A stretch of DNA of 64,000 nt from the NCBI GenBank assembly GCA_964059195.1, contig CAXKWD010000005.1, positions 46,205,825-46,269,824 on the forward strand. Reading direction: 5' to 3'. How positions within the stretch are numbered: the stretch's first letter is position 1; each line of letters opens with the position of its first letter. Below the pieces are notes generated by a model, which was not told the DNA's origin, made no database searches, and saw only the letters and a program-made list of their open reading frames with translations. This document shows, one piece after another, positions 35,930 through 47,660 of the stretch. The position numbers and the translations under genes are program-made. The DNA is from Ectobius pallidus (taxonomy: Eukaryota; Arthropoda; Insecta; Blattodea; Ectobiidae).

Positions 35930-36190
35930 TAATTACTGTACTTACTTACTCAATAGCAATAGGCAATTCCTAAGCAAGCTAAAGGAATAGTATCTATTTT
36001 ATGGAACCCGAAGGTTCATTGCCGGGCTTACCCGCCATTCAATCCTATTCTATGTTAACTCCATCCAACCATCCCTCGCAAATCCTACTTCTCTTAAATG
36101 TTTCCTAATATTGTCCTCCCACCTACGTCTAGGTCAATATTTTTTAGATATGTCATTCCTCCCCCATGCGCGCAACATGTCATTAGTGTA
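35930..36190 (-). pseudogene. LINE (RTE-like) C-terminal fragment
   Basis: On the minus strand HVARMGEE-like sequence (about 36180) is followed by RRWEDNIRKHLREVGFARDG and a stop, then AMNLRVP. This is the tail of a very common arthropod LINE polymerase (usual form GHVARMGE...RPRRRWEDNI..DLREVG). It is a short, broken remnant distinct in sequence from the LINE at 32675. Confidence 0.65.
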
Positions 36191-36948
36191 AGCATCTAAA
36201 ATTTACAATGAACTGTCCCCTAAATAAATTGTAGGTTTATAGACCCACGGTACCTTGTCTAAAACTGTAAATATGTCTTCTGTCTGTCCAAGTTTCCTTA
36301 GAGATTTTACAAAAACTTATAATAAAATCTTGATGTTGTTTAGCAGAATGTGCTGTAGTTACGCTCATCAACAAATGCTCTCCTTATGTTGTCGATAGGT
36401 CTAAATTGGATTTGAAGGAATATCCTAAATTTCAGATCTTGTTGCCACAAATATTTCTCACGTGGTTTAAGTTATTGGACATAACGTGAAAAATTAAGTC
36501 TATTAAGCAACTCGCCAGCCGAAAAAGTTAAATTAATCCTGAGTCAGGAGTGAAGTTCAACAGAAATATCAAAATAAAGAACTGTAAAAGAACCACCTGT
36601 AATCATTTCAAGTTTAGTCCTTGAAAATATTTACTTTTTCCGGACGCTGAAGGTCGTGGATAAGATGAATTGCAAATTTCCCGTCACATATAAACATCAT
36701 TTTTAAATTCTTATGTAGCTTATGTCAAAATTCCCGTAGCTACGTTCATCAGCAGGTATATGAAAGAGAATTTCCATAACCATTGCCTGTTACATGTTTC
36801 TTTCAATATATGTTGCTCCGAGTGAAACTATTTTTTGCATAAATACAGCCTACTTTAGTCTTTTATCTTCACGTTCCCGTTTCGCTTGCCTGTTGGGTCG
36901 TTTAGTTGCTTTTTGGGGGTGAGGGGGAATTTTTTATGGAACAGAAAA

Positions 36949-37182
36949 CTACTGGTAAATGCAATGGTCCGTATTATTGACCTCTAGCTTCCATTCCAGT
37001 AACAATGTTGTCATTGCCATCTGGCGGAGAAGGATTCTGACAGCGTTATTATGGAAATACTTGATCACACGCCAAGTATTTTCCCCAGCTTCGTCATGGT
37101 TAATAAGAAAAAGCATTGATTCCAGCCCACCACGTTGCTTCAAAATATCGACCCGCATCTCGAAGTTAATTGGGTAACACAC
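36949..37182 (-). CDS. Possible exon, unrecognised
   Basis: A 77-codon open frame reads FEMRVDILKQRGGLESMLFL, then INHDEAGENTWRVIKYFHNN on the minus strand. The composition is protein-like (balanced charge, aromatic residues). A T-rich tract ending in AAAG just upstream (about 37184-37195, + coordinates) could be a splice acceptor. The opposite strand is also open for 72 codons, so chance cannot be excluded. I do not recognise the family. Confidence 0.22.
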   Translation of the reverse strand: MCYPINFEMRVDILKQRGGLESMLFLINHDEAGENTWRVIKYFHNNAVRILLRQMAMTTLLLEWKLEVNNTDHCIYQ

Positions 37183-37419
37183 TCTTTAAAAAAAATAGGC
37201 TTATTAACATTATTTTTATACTTCAAATAAATTCGCTTTCTTTTTGCGGAAAAAGATTTAAAATACGACAAGCTTATGGATGGCATAATAATTGTATTTA
37301 TTCACTACAGATTAATAATTCCAAATAAAAACGGGAAAATTTCTTTGACGTATGTTGAAATAACATATAGCTTACTAATTTATACTGCTCCCCATTATAT
37401 TGAATACCGTATAATAATA

Positions 37420-37530
37420 GCTCCACGAGTGAAGTGGCCAATGTAATATCGTCGATGATTCTTCGGCCGGTATCGAGTTCAAATCCCGTTACAGGTCAGT
37501 CAGAGTGTTGTATTTTCTGTGGGTTCGGAA
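37420..37530 (+). repeat. Probable tRNA-derived SINE head
   Basis: GAAGTGGCCAATGTAATATC (A box-like) and TATCGAGTTCAAATCCCG (B box-like GAGTTCAAATCC) are separated by roughly 30 bp, as in tRNA-derived heads. The body and tail are not defined. The frame at 37519-37887 just downstream has no recognised features. Confidence 0.45.
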
Positions 37531-37887
37531 GACGAATACCGATTTAAAATATCTACCTCCAGTATTCCTGCACATTGGGCTATGTACTTTTCTGCTGTTC
37601 TTATAGGAGCTCTACGTCCAGTTGGTTCGTCAACTGAAAGTCCTTCTATGTCCTATGTCAAATTCAAGCATTTGTATAAAGCCCTTCGAAAGGAGAGGCT
37701 TAAGCGGATTACGAATATGACAATAATAACAAAAATAAAAGGGAAGAAGTCAGTAGTAATTGTAGTTTTGGTAGTAATAGTACTTTGTTTTACACAGTTC
37801 ATTGTTTACAAGGAGCACACAAGTTTTTCAATCTACATGACCAGGATATTAATTAAAAAAAAATACTTTTACAAAACTTCGACCTAA

Positions 37888-39275
37888 TAACATTAATGCA
37901 TTTTGCTGTACAGACATAGATCTTGGTATGGTAAGGTGCATCTATATTCTTATATACATATTAAATACTTTATCCAGAGAACAAATTCAGCGCACGGACC
38001 TTTAGAGCCGTTCGTGCTTTTACTATGCACAAGATAAAGAGAGAGAAATAACACTAATAATACAATAAAATATAATTCGCTAAGTTATACTATAATAATG
38101 CTATACAAAGATTAAGAAATACAAATTATTAATAATAATAGAAGAGATATGAAAATAAAATACGAGTAACAAAGATTACTCCCCCTGCCCCTCTCTCCCA
38201 TACTTTTCTATCCTGAGCTGTCAGACTTTAGACATGAATTTCCCTGCCCCCTCGCAGAATTTTGTGTCACTGAACAGCAAGAATATCGCCATGTGACCTC
38301 TCCTAGAGGACAAAAGCGTCCGGCAGATATCGTTGCCTGAGTATATCAGTGTATTCACATTCAGAGAGGTACAATGTGCTAGTGTACAAGTATATACATA
38401 TATATAAAATATATTATATACATATATACATATTATATGCATTATGTATGTGTATATTCCCACAAGGTACCCGGTGTTACTATATAATTTATTAGTAGCT
38501 GTGGAGTTAAGTGTAATGCAACTCTTCTTCATTGTAAAAGTCTAAAAGAACAAGTTTTAGATTTCTTTTAAATGAAATTTCTGTTGTCTGTGTCATAATC
38601 TAAGATGGGAAAGAGTTAAACATTTTGGAGCACATTTAATTAGGAGCGATTCAGAATGGAAAAGTTTACTTAGAAAATGTTGTGTGCTTTTGCTCTGTGA
38701 ATTGTAGGAAAATAGGAATATGAAAAGCGTAATGGAAATCGAGGTTAAAACAGTCAAATGTATGGTGACATGTATATTTGAAAATATGGAATCCATAACT
38801 ATTTTGTACTAATGTTGTTTACGATGGCACGTAATTGCTAATGGAGGACGATGTATAGTATTTTTTTAAAAAGTATTCGTAAGATATTAAATTTTAAGAA
38901 AAGTAATCATAATAAGATTATGAATAGCTGTAATTTTGTATTGTAACTGTAGGCCTATTTCTTACTTGTATATTGAATTTGTCATTATTATTATTATTAA
39001 TGATACATTGAATACAGGTTTCACTTCATTTTGAGGCTGTAGTATCCTGTTTATCAGTCATTGTCATTATGGTCTATAATTTCATTGACACTTCAATAAT
39101 ATAAGTCAATGAGAAAGCAGAAATATAGGCCTAATGTAGTTATCTTGTAATGCATAATGATATACCGTATTTTCATTGAGAATGCAACTAAAATACAGAT
39201 TTAATAAAGAGTTTAGATACAAGCTTCCTAAATGCATCCACATTGAAGTTCATTCTCACTGAAATTTAATATAAG
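37888..39275. other. AT-rich non-coding region
   Basis: Contains TA-rich simple sequence near 38390-38455 and an (ATT)n tract near 38983-38998. No conserved exon was seen. Confidence 0.35.
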
Positions 39276-39278
39276 CTA

Positions 39279-40167
39279 CGAGGGTAAGTCAATAAGTATC
39301 CGAACTCTCTTTTAACTTTATTGCAACAACAATACAAAACTTTCAATTACCTCATTTTCAACATAGTCCCCTCGCTAATCGACGCAACTTCATAGATCGT
39401 TGCAAAGCTTCCTGATGCACTAATAAAAACGTTTTTCGCCTGAGTAAGCAAGCCACGCATGCACCGCTTCCTTCCGGTGCTTGGTCTGGTGAATCGTCGA
39501 CCCCTTAAGGCATCTTTAAACGGGCCAAAACGCACACCATGGAATGGAAACACCCTGCATATACAGTCAAAAAGAAATATCATGATTCGGAAAAACGGAA
39601 GAGTGACTTTCGATGAAATGGTAAACCATATGCAAATTTGCCAGTGTACTGCATACGACAATATCCATAACAGGTTTGGCTTTCATAACGTCTGTGCAAG
39701 GGGGGGGGTCCCAAAACAGCTCACTGAACAGCACAAGCACAATCGTGTGTCGTGTGAAACGAATAGTCACTGTAGACGAAACGTGGATCCATCACTTTGA
39801 GCCTGAAATCACTTGTTCAATGTTGGTGCCACCAGTGAATGTGGATGTGGCCTCGTCCTTCATACTTCTCCGACCGTTTTTGAACTTTTCTGTGGAGAAA
39901 CATTGCCCGCATATTGTGCGGAAAGTCTTCGATGGATTTCGATTCCTGCTACAGCTTCAGACGACAAAAAAGGGATCACTCCATGCTGTTCTTCTGAACG
40001 GTGCAGCCATGTTTAATGTGAATACCGCAACAGTCGGTGGAGCCATAACGGTCAAACATTCCGCGAGTGTAGATAAATGACCTGTTGACCTTCGTGAGCA
40101 CAAAGCGGTATAGCCAACCTACAATAGATTGAACAAAAGAATGCGGATACTTATTGACTTACCCTCG
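39279..40167. mobile_element. Rearranged mariner-like transposon
   Basis: Perfect 24-bp terminal inverted repeats begin CGAGGGTAAGTCAATAAGTA (39279 onward; mirrored to 40167). Transposase pieces lie inside in conflicting orientation. On the minus strand near the left end is the C-terminal GVRFGPFKDALRGRRF part (about 39560-39490). On the plus strand is a short MEWKHP piece (about 39540), then helix-turn-helix/linker sequence NIHNRFGFHNVCARG, VPKQLTEQHKHNR and the first-aspartate motif VTVDETWIHHFEPE (about 39770-39810). So the interior is inverted or shuffled while both ends remain. It cannot encode a transposase. Confidence 0.75.
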
Positions 40168-41105
40168 AAGTATGGATTTTCACAGACCGAGTGAGCAGAT
40201 ATTGCATATTGCATATTTTTGCTATGATGTATCGCAATTTCCAGTTGTTTGCCTTCAGACTGGGAAATGTGCTAGAGGCATAACTTGAGACTGTAGATAT
40301 CTTATGCTGACGTTTGGCAAGGTGGGAGGAAAATATGAGTGGGATCAGACGAATCGTTGGATTACTAGCTTTTCCACCACACGTTGTTGCCCTCAGGCAC
40401 GTTTAGCTTTTGACAACGCAACAAGTTCGCTTAATTTCCAATTTAAACAAATTAGTTCCTGAAATTCTCAGGAGCATACCTTGCAACTATTTACATTAAT
40501 TTCCAAGAGGCTGCTTTTGTTTCGTACATTGTAAAGTCGTGTATTGAATTTCTCTCATATAGGATACAAATATGCTATAGGCCTATAGTACAACTGAGGG
40601 CATTATACTATTATCCCTGGAGTTGTCGCGTGGGCTACATGTGTAGAAAAAGGTAGGCCTATACTTGAATCATATTAGTCTTAGTAACATAATTATATTT
40701 TATATATACACACACCAGCGGAGCTGAAAGGTAATGTTAATATAACTTGAAATTTGATATGATACAGAAATCACGCTGCAAATTGTGGATTTTATGCTAA
40801 CAAAATCACGTGCTAAAAATCTGAAATTTTATATTTCTTAGCGTTTGTGTGAACGCTTGCCTTGGGAACCCAGCTGTAGTTGCCATATCTCCTCCGTCCA
40901 CCTCCTCGTCCACAATATCCACCTCCTCGTCCACAATATCCACCTCCTCTGCTGGCCTATTAGAACACACCGCTTTGTTTTAGTTGGAGCGTAATTATTT
41001 CTGCGTTTATGGTGGTGGGGATTTTGATAGCTTCCTTAAACAGTTTCTTCTCAACGGTCAGTTTTATTTTAATTTCATTAACTTTTATTATTAATAGTAA
41101 TTATT
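40168..41105. other. Non-coding stretch
   Basis: A short CCACCTCCTCGTCCACAATAT direct repeat is present near 40898-40945. No gene was recognised. Confidence 0.35.
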
Positions 41106-41119
41106 AATACATCAAAAGA

Positions 41120-42400
41120 TTACCCGAATGAGCAAAAGCTCATGTTTCGGTTCAGTCCAGTTATTTATATTAGAAAATTACTACACAATGAAATACAAAT
41201 ATATAAAACAAAATATAACTCTTAACCTAAAATCAAACCTAGAAAAAAAGAAGAGAAGAAATACAAAATGGGAAGAACAAAATAAAAAACCTGAAATATA
41301 ACTAACAAGATGGTTCCATAAATATCAATAATAATTATTGTAATTATTACAGAGTGAATTAAATTATAACCTATAAAATAAGGTTTTCTATTTACTTACA
41401 GAATTTGTTGCTGTTCATATTTTCTAATTCTGGATGTGACCTAATTATGGATTTACAGAGTCTTGGACCATAATAATTGCTAATTTTAGAGTCAGAGGAG
41501 GTAAAGTATTTTGGTTCTACTAAAGGCAAGATTTTATTTCTTCTTGTATTGTAGCTATGTGGATCGTATACGTGTACGTTCCGGTATTTGTGGAAGTGTT
41601 CTATAAGTGTAAGCTTATACACCTCTTCTATAGTCATAACATTAATTTCTGGGACAAACAATTCTCTTGGATATTCTATAGGCTTTTTAAGCAAACTTTT
41701 ATTATTCTCTTCTGTATTAGATTCAAAGATGTCAATATAGAAAGTGCCACTTCCTCCCCAGCAAATGTTACCGTAATGGATGGCAGATTGTATTAGAGAT
41801 AAGTAGACTATCCTTAAGATTTCAGTCTGGTACATAAATTAATATGTTATGTGTTTGTCGAATTTCAGATGACGATCTATAATAATACCAAGGTAACTGA
41901 CCTAATTTGTTTTCTTCACAGTTGAGCAGGTACATGAGTCAGATTCACAACATTGGTATCATGGATTCTTAAGCACAAATTTTGATCAGTAATTTATTGT
42001 GGAGTACCAGCAGTTGTTAATGATCCGTAATTTATTGTGGAGTACCAGCAGTTGTTAAGGGGAATGTTTTATCTATATCTAATAGTAACCTATTGCAGTC
42101 AAGCCAACTTTTAACTACTCTTAATCCCTTATTAGCCTATTTGTAAGTTTCCTGCCAAGTTGGAGCGGAAAATAGCAATATGGTATCATCAGCAAAAGAG
42201 TATAGACAGCCATGGAAATTATTTAAGTTTAAATGCAGAAACTCTTTGATATGAATAACAAAAAGAATATGAATAACAAAAAGAGTAGGATAACACAAAG
42301 AATAGGAAAGAATAGTTGGTTTTAAGGTTTCTTGTAATTTGCGTTTGAACTCAGATGGGCACAACTGGGCTACATTTGTTTGTGTATATCTTATTTGATT
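41120..42400 (-). pseudogene. LINE (jockey-like) reverse transcriptase fragment
   Basis: On the minus strand: a duplicated LFVIHI motif from the QG.ILGP.LF.IYIND block (about 42290), then CLYSFADDTILLFSAPTWQE with the catalytic FADD (about 42190). Further on come SWLDCNRLLL-like sequence, YLSLIQSAIHYGNICWGGSG (about 41800), LKKPIEYPRELFVPE and YNTRRNKILPLVEPK (about 41540). A probable 3' UTR begins after 41390 and shares a GAGCNNNAGCTCNTGTTCGG-type motif (minus-strand complement) with the LINE end at 51808. Frameshifts lie near 42130 and 41850. A 38-bp tandem duplication lies inside at 41983-42058. Confidence 0.75.
41983..42058. repeat. 38-bp tandem duplication
   Basis: Two adjacent copies begin TGATCAGTAATTTATTGTGG and TGATCCGTAATTTATTGTGG and differ at one base. 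A recent local duplication inside the dead LINE is likely. Confidence 0.85.
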
Positions 42401-43565
42401 TTCAAATTGTATATAGACACTTATGTCGTAGTTGTTGTGATTTCATTCTGTAAAATAATACCAAGGAAGAGAATTTACTGTTATGTATATTTTTATTAGC
42501 AAGATTCAGAAATATAATAGTTTTAAATTACTTTACTAGTTATTTTGGAAGGCACATTTATAAATTTATTTAGGAAGGCTATATTTTTTCTAGCTCGATC
42601 GGTCGCGCAGACTTGGAATCACATCGAAATGGCCAGGGGTAAACATAATACGAGTAAAAGAAAACTTACCCTTGGATGTGGTACATGCATTCTAATCATA
42701 CGTAGTCAAACGTGTGAAAAACACAAGCCTTTCTTTGGATAAACCAACTACTCCGACAGTAGAAGTCATGACGCAATTACCTGTGTTCTGAAATGACATG
42801 TTTTCCTAAAAAATAACCAGGGTTGTGTAATATTGTACAACGTGCCGTTTAAGACAAGAATGATTCTGTCACAAGATTTAAGGAAAAACACCCTAAAGAA
42901 TTGCTTCTAAAATGACAGTCTATTTTAGCCTTTTTCAGACTCTGATGAAGGCTGTATAACCGATAGGTCTAGGAAGCAAGTTTTAATGAAAATGATTTTA
43001 GAAATATGTGGTCAGTCCAGCATTTCTCAGTTTATTTGATTATAAGAGAAATAAGTTAATAATATTTTAATATTTCAATAATATTTATAATTAAAATTAG
43101 ACCTCAGGAGATTAGTAAGCCTCTTTTATACTTTGCGTGTGTTTGTCTTAAGAATTTTTACACAGATGCACTATACCAACATTATAAAGGCGAGTAGATT
43201 TTCCCTTCCGTGTTGTTCATCTTCCTTACCGGCGGGTTGTGTTAGAAGGACCACATAATCTTCTTTCAACGTTTACATGCAATTTCCAGGCTGCTTCATA
43301 CTCACCTACTTTGCTGCTCTAATACTTTCACAAACTTGTTTGTTCTATCTTTACCCCCGCATATTGCTCCCACGATGCCCGAACTTTCTTCTCCCCTTCA
43401 ACGCAAGTTAACCATCAGATTTCAAGTTAAGTAACATAACCATACTTTAAAATGATCTGTGAAATAGTCCTACCAAAATAGCACTGATTGCTTAAGGACG
43501 TTACACGAGATTTTAATTTCTGTGTAATTAACGTTAATAAATTTATTCCGATAGTGAGTATTTCT
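42401..43565. other. AT-rich non-coding region
   Basis: No gene was recognised. GACTCTGATGAAGGCTGTAT near 42940 resembles stretches found in some retroelement 3' regions, but this is weak. Confidence 0.3.
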
Positions 43566-43567
43566 AA

Positions 43568-44104
43568 ATAAAGTATGAGGTAGAGGCCAAGCTACAAACC
43601 ACTATCAAAACTTAGACGAGGAAATAGAAAACTGAAAACGACATCCTTATATAACAAATAGTCCTAATATATAGTGACCAAATTTAATTGTATTTACAAA
43701 TTTTTTCTTAGAACTCCAACTGAATAGGCTACACCATTTAGGTTCTCCCAGCTGTAAACTATTATGACTCCAGACTGAAGATGACACAGATTGGTGTCGA
43801 AATGCATATCTGAACACTGGGTCAGGAAAAACGACGCTGGAAACGAGACACTTAAAGGACACGGGTTGGTAATACAGCAATATTACTATAAAACTAAAGC
43901 CAACAATATAGATTCCTATTGAATCTTATGACTGGTACACACCTATAAATAACTTACACAATCAATTTTGTATATAATTTAACGTTATTGTGGATTGTTT
44001 TATGTGTACCTTTTATTCTTTTAACAAGGATCTCATTTTCAGTTTTCTATTTATTATTTGATATTGGTTTGTAAGTGGCCTCTACCTCATACTTTATTCT
44101 GTAT
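43568..44104. mobile_element. Foldback/MITE-like element with ~80-bp arms
   Basis: The left arm (about 43568-43650) starts AAATAAAGTATGAGGTAGAG and contains AAATAGAAAACTGAAAA. The right arm (about 44027-44104) is its inverted copy, ending with the complement CTCTACCTCATACTTTATT. The spacer of roughly 380 bp has no recognised gene. It lies next to the SINE at 44120. Confidence 0.7.
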
Positions 44105-44119
44105 AATTGTTAAGGGAAT

Positions 44120-44409
44120 TAACTAACTAACTCCGTGGCGCCAACATCCCAGAAGGGACAAGGCCTACCACCCGACCGCTGCGTCATCTACCACAGGCAG
44201 ACGGCAGGATTGGGGGCATGTGGTCAGCATGCCGACACCCACGGCCGTTAATGGTGGTTTCCATCACCGGAGCAGCTAATTCTCTATCAAGTACCTCCTC
44301 AATTTTAATCACGAGGTTGCGTGCACCCCTACCAGACCTCCCTACTTCAGAAAAATCCGGACCGACGGATCTGAGGTCAGCGACGCTAATCACAAGACCA
44401 CGCCAGCAG
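44120..44409 (-). repeat. tRNA-derived SINE, family 1, copy 2, with 16-bp TSD
   Basis: Flanking repeats TAATTGTTAAGGGAAT (44104-44119) and TAATTGTTAAGTGAAT (44410-44425) differ at one base. The body matches the copy at 17120-17422. A deletion removed the B box part between CGGACCGACGG and the AGAAAAATCC segment, so its Pol III promoter is probably dead. The minus-strand 3' tail is GTTAGTTAGTTAA instead of poly-A. Confidence 0.85.
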
Positions 44410-44429
44410 TAATTGTTAAGTGAATACCA

Positions 44430-45000
44430 GATACAATTTAATGAGAAATGTAAATATAGTTAAATTTAAGCTTACACCATCTTCAAGTTTGGCCATCAAG
44501 TGTATAGTAAATCCATTAACTCATTTGTTTTGTTGTTGTGGTTTATCAGTATTTATATATAAAAGTTAATATCACAATCAATTTACAAACGGCTCGTACA
44601 CACTATTTTAGAAGCACTAGTCACATTATGTAAAATTGATGAAAAGAGAATAAAATTTAAAAATCATAGTATGTTTAGTAGTCTAGATGTAAAGTTTCTC
44701 TTGTGGTCGAAATGTTCGAAACTTGTCGCCCATAAAATAATCTTTGCATCTATATATGCTATGATTTTGAAATTTTATCATTTTTATCCATTTTATATAT
44801 AATGGGACTAGTGTTTTTACAATACATGTGTACGATCAATTTGTATATTTATTTTGAACTTAATTTATGTATATAATTATATAACAAAAACAATTGAGCT
44901 AATGGTTACCATACAATTTGTACTTTAGCTAAATCGGAAAAAGGAAACTTATTGAAGGCTATCTTGAAGACGTGTTTTAAAATGTAAGCGTATATTGGTT
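44430..45000. other. AT-rich non-coding stretch
   Basis: Nothing supportable was seen. Confidence 0.3.
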
Positions 45001-45007
45001 TCAAAGT

Positions 45008-45236
45008 TGACCTCGCGGTGTTGCAGAGGTAGCGTGCCCACCTCTGGATCCGAAGGCTATTGGCTCAAACCTGGCTGCGGCCTAAGTTTTTTTTTTCAAG
45101 ATGTAAAACTCCTCGGCAAACAGTCCCTGGGAGGGACAATTAGAACTGTTGGTTCCGTGTCGTAGTTTATTCTAAGCGATGGGCTTACCAACCGTTATTC
45201 TGTCCTCTATAGGAAAATAAAATAAAATAAAGTAAA
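45008..45236 (+). repeat. tRNA-derived SINE, family 3
   Basis: The head has GTGTTGCAGAGGTAGCGTGC (A box-like) and GGCTCAAACCTGG (B box-like). The body contains CCCTGGGAGGGACAATTAG and CGATGGGCTTACCAACC. The 3' end is an AAAATAAAATAAAATAAAG tail. This head-body-tail order is a complete SINE layout. Confidence 0.7.
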
Positions 45237-45254
45237 ATCAGGTAAATGATATAA

Positions 45255-47010
45255 CAAAGTGCCAGTATGTTTTTGTTGAATCAATCATAATTGCAATTAT
45301 GATATGCAGAAAATAAGTTTTTCTAATCAGATTAAAATCGACCAGCGTCAGCAGAACTAAAGATTTGTGATATCTTGACAATCGCGCACTCACATAAAAA
45401 TAAAAATAAAAAAAATCCATGTGAAATCGGCCTGCTCCGGGATTTGATCCGGGGACCTTCAGATTACGAGTCCAAGGCGTTACTATTTGGCCAACTCAGT
45501 CACTTTGACGGTGTCGTTTGATAAGCGTACGTGAAGGAATAGTGTTAACTGTCAAATTATACCGGGAGACAAAACTTAAAAAACATGTGACATTTAATTA
45601 ATCGTTACTCTGGTATCGGTCAAACCGAAAAGATCCAAAATTAATAGGCTTCATGCCATGGACGTTATAAATGCTTACACAAAGTTTCATGAAAATCCGA
45701 TAAAGCATATTTGAGTTATGGGGCCTTTTGTTATATAATACCATAAAAATGCACTAAATTGGGCATTATTCCGGTACCGGCCAACCGATTAGGTCCAATA
45801 TCAACAGACGTCTTCCCATGGACATTATAAATTGTGTATACTAAGTTTCATGAAAATCCTATAAAGCGTATTTGAGTTATGGCGCTTTTAAATAAAAAAT
45901 CCCTTTAGGCAGGCCTACAGGCTGAGGTAGATTTCAAAGTGCTTTTGGTTTAATTTATTATCGCTGCGCAGCACTCTTCTTTTTTAGCCTTGGCATGGCA
46001 AACCCGCAGTAATAAGAACTGAATTCGGTAAAGAGGAAGAGCCTACAATCATTTGTTTTGACAACAAGAATAGGATATAATATTCTGGGAGGCCGTGCGC
46101 AAGATCAGCAATGAATAAAATTAGCAAAGTCGCTAAACAAGACAAAATTATGATATTATAATAATTCTTTTAAGTGTTATTATTTTCAAACATTAAAATC
46201 TCGCGTCATATGAGAGCTATCAAGAAACTAGTTATTGATTTGTAGAGTACTCATCAAGAGCTTTTCAACGATACCCCACAAGACGTGGTTTCAAAAATTT
46301 CGAATTTCCATCCCCTCACCACCACCCCCACTCGTACCCCCAAAACCCCCCGAATTGTTGGTGTCACTGTGAACTCCATAGGGAGTAGGCCTACTCTAAT
46401 TTATTCAAACAAAGTTTCCCTCTATACTTCATAGGGGCCGAGATATAAATGTTTTAAAATTTCAACCCCCTCCCAGACCACCCCCTTGGGCCAATTTTGC
46501 CCATTAACGAACTTGTCCGAACAATTGGGCCTAGAAATAACATAATAAAATTTGGTTCAAATATCTTCAAAATTACGGCCGCTATCGTGTAAAGATATAT
46601 ATATACATATATATGTATATATATATATATATATAAATATCACACATTTTTTTTTTGAACGGGCGGTGGTTTCGTACTTAGGGGAGCATGAAACGTAAAG
46701 ATATGAAAGAATTTTTCGAAAATCATGACATGGTATCCATTGCAATAGGTAGATTTTTCTTCGAAATCTACCTAAAACACAAATTGGTTTTGACGCCGGT
46801 ACCGGTGAACCGATTTGGTTCAATAACAAGAGGGTTCTTCCCATGGACATTATAAATTCGTATACCAAGTTTCATGAAAATCCGGTAAAGCGTTTTTGAG
46901 TTATGGCGCGTACAGGCACACCGACAGACAGACAGACGGACGGACGGACAGACGGACAGACATTTTTCGTCCCCCACACACAATCTCATAAAGTGCCATA
47001 CTGGCACTTA
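45255..47010 (-). mobile_element. AAGTGCCAG TIR element, second copy, interrupted
   Basis: Inverted ends CAAAGTGCCAGTATG (left) and CATACTGGCACTTA (right) are flanked by ATAA on both sides (45251-45254, 47011-47014). Read on the minus strand the interior matches 31684-32556 in order: CTGTCCGT repeats, three CATAACTCAAA units and the tRNA-like segment (about 45425-45510). Foreign DNA of about 870 bp (45900-46774) splits it between the first and second unit. Confidence 0.7.
45900..46774. mobile_element. Nested insertion with a hairpin at one end
   Basis: The insertion is defined by comparison with the uninterrupted copy at 31684. AGGTAGATTTC lies near the left (45925) and its complement GAAATCTACCT ends the insert (46773). 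The right end is itself a hairpin: AGGTAGATTT (46747-46756), 7-bp loop, AAATCTACCT (46764-46773). It contains C-rich blocks (46312-46352) and TA-rich simple sequence (46592-46637). No coding region was recognised. Confidence 0.5.
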
Positions 47011-47329
47011 ATAAAATTAGTTTTCGACATTTAAATCTCTCGGAGACCCTACACTCTCGTCCATGGAGTAGACAGGATACCTTCCATCCCATACATTTAT
47101 ATTGCTTTGAAATGCTCGATTATATGCATAAGCTTCCAAGCTTAAATTACAATACGTATAAAAACAAAAGCAATATTTGGTATAGGCTTAATAACAAGAA
47201 TGTAATAAATTATATTACTTGCGCATTACGCAATACAGATCACATTGTCACAAAATAAGAATATCTTCATTAGGCCTTATGCCTTGTAGAATATTGCCGT
47301 GATTGCGATACCTGTGAGGCGAATCTCTG

Positions 47330-47510
47330 GTTATCTTTAGGCCCTGTGGTCCCTGGATATCATCTTCATCCCATCCGCGCCTTGTTCGGAATTAGTGTGT
47401 GACTGATGTGTCTCGTCCTACGTGTTGTGTTGGTTGTGTTGTCATGGAGGTGTCCCGTTATTGGGGTGATCACTCATACGAGGCCATCAATGTCATTGTC
47501 TGGTCAAAAA
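47330..47510 (+). repeat. Dispersed repeat shared with 59935-60130
   Basis: Order of shared blocks: AGGCCCTGTGGTCCC, CATGGAGGTGTCCCGTTATT, GGGGTGATCACTCAT and TTGTCTGGTCAAAAAGG versus related sequence at 59.9-60.1 kb. Class unknown. Confidence 0.4.
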
Positions 47511-47587
47511 GGTATGTATGTAATCAATAGAAATCCCTCTTCCGACTGATCGCAGTCCTATCTGGTAAAACGTCATCTCATTACTGG

Positions 47588-47660
47588 ACACGTAAGGGGT
47601 CGACGTGCAGTGATTAATACGTCACATGCTGCCAGTGAACAGAATAAAAACATTATTTAT
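47588..47660 (-). repeat. Dispersed repeat, inverted copy of 4300-4385
   Basis: GCAGTGATTAATACGTCACA and GCTGCCAGTGAACAG are the reverse complement of the 4.3 kb segment with scattered mismatches. Confidence 0.45.

Noticed and set aside
46768..47092. Short cysteine-rich frames (SVCPSVRLSVCR type)
   Set aside because: These are translations of the CTGTCCGT repeats in the TIR family; the same appears at 31715 and 56356.
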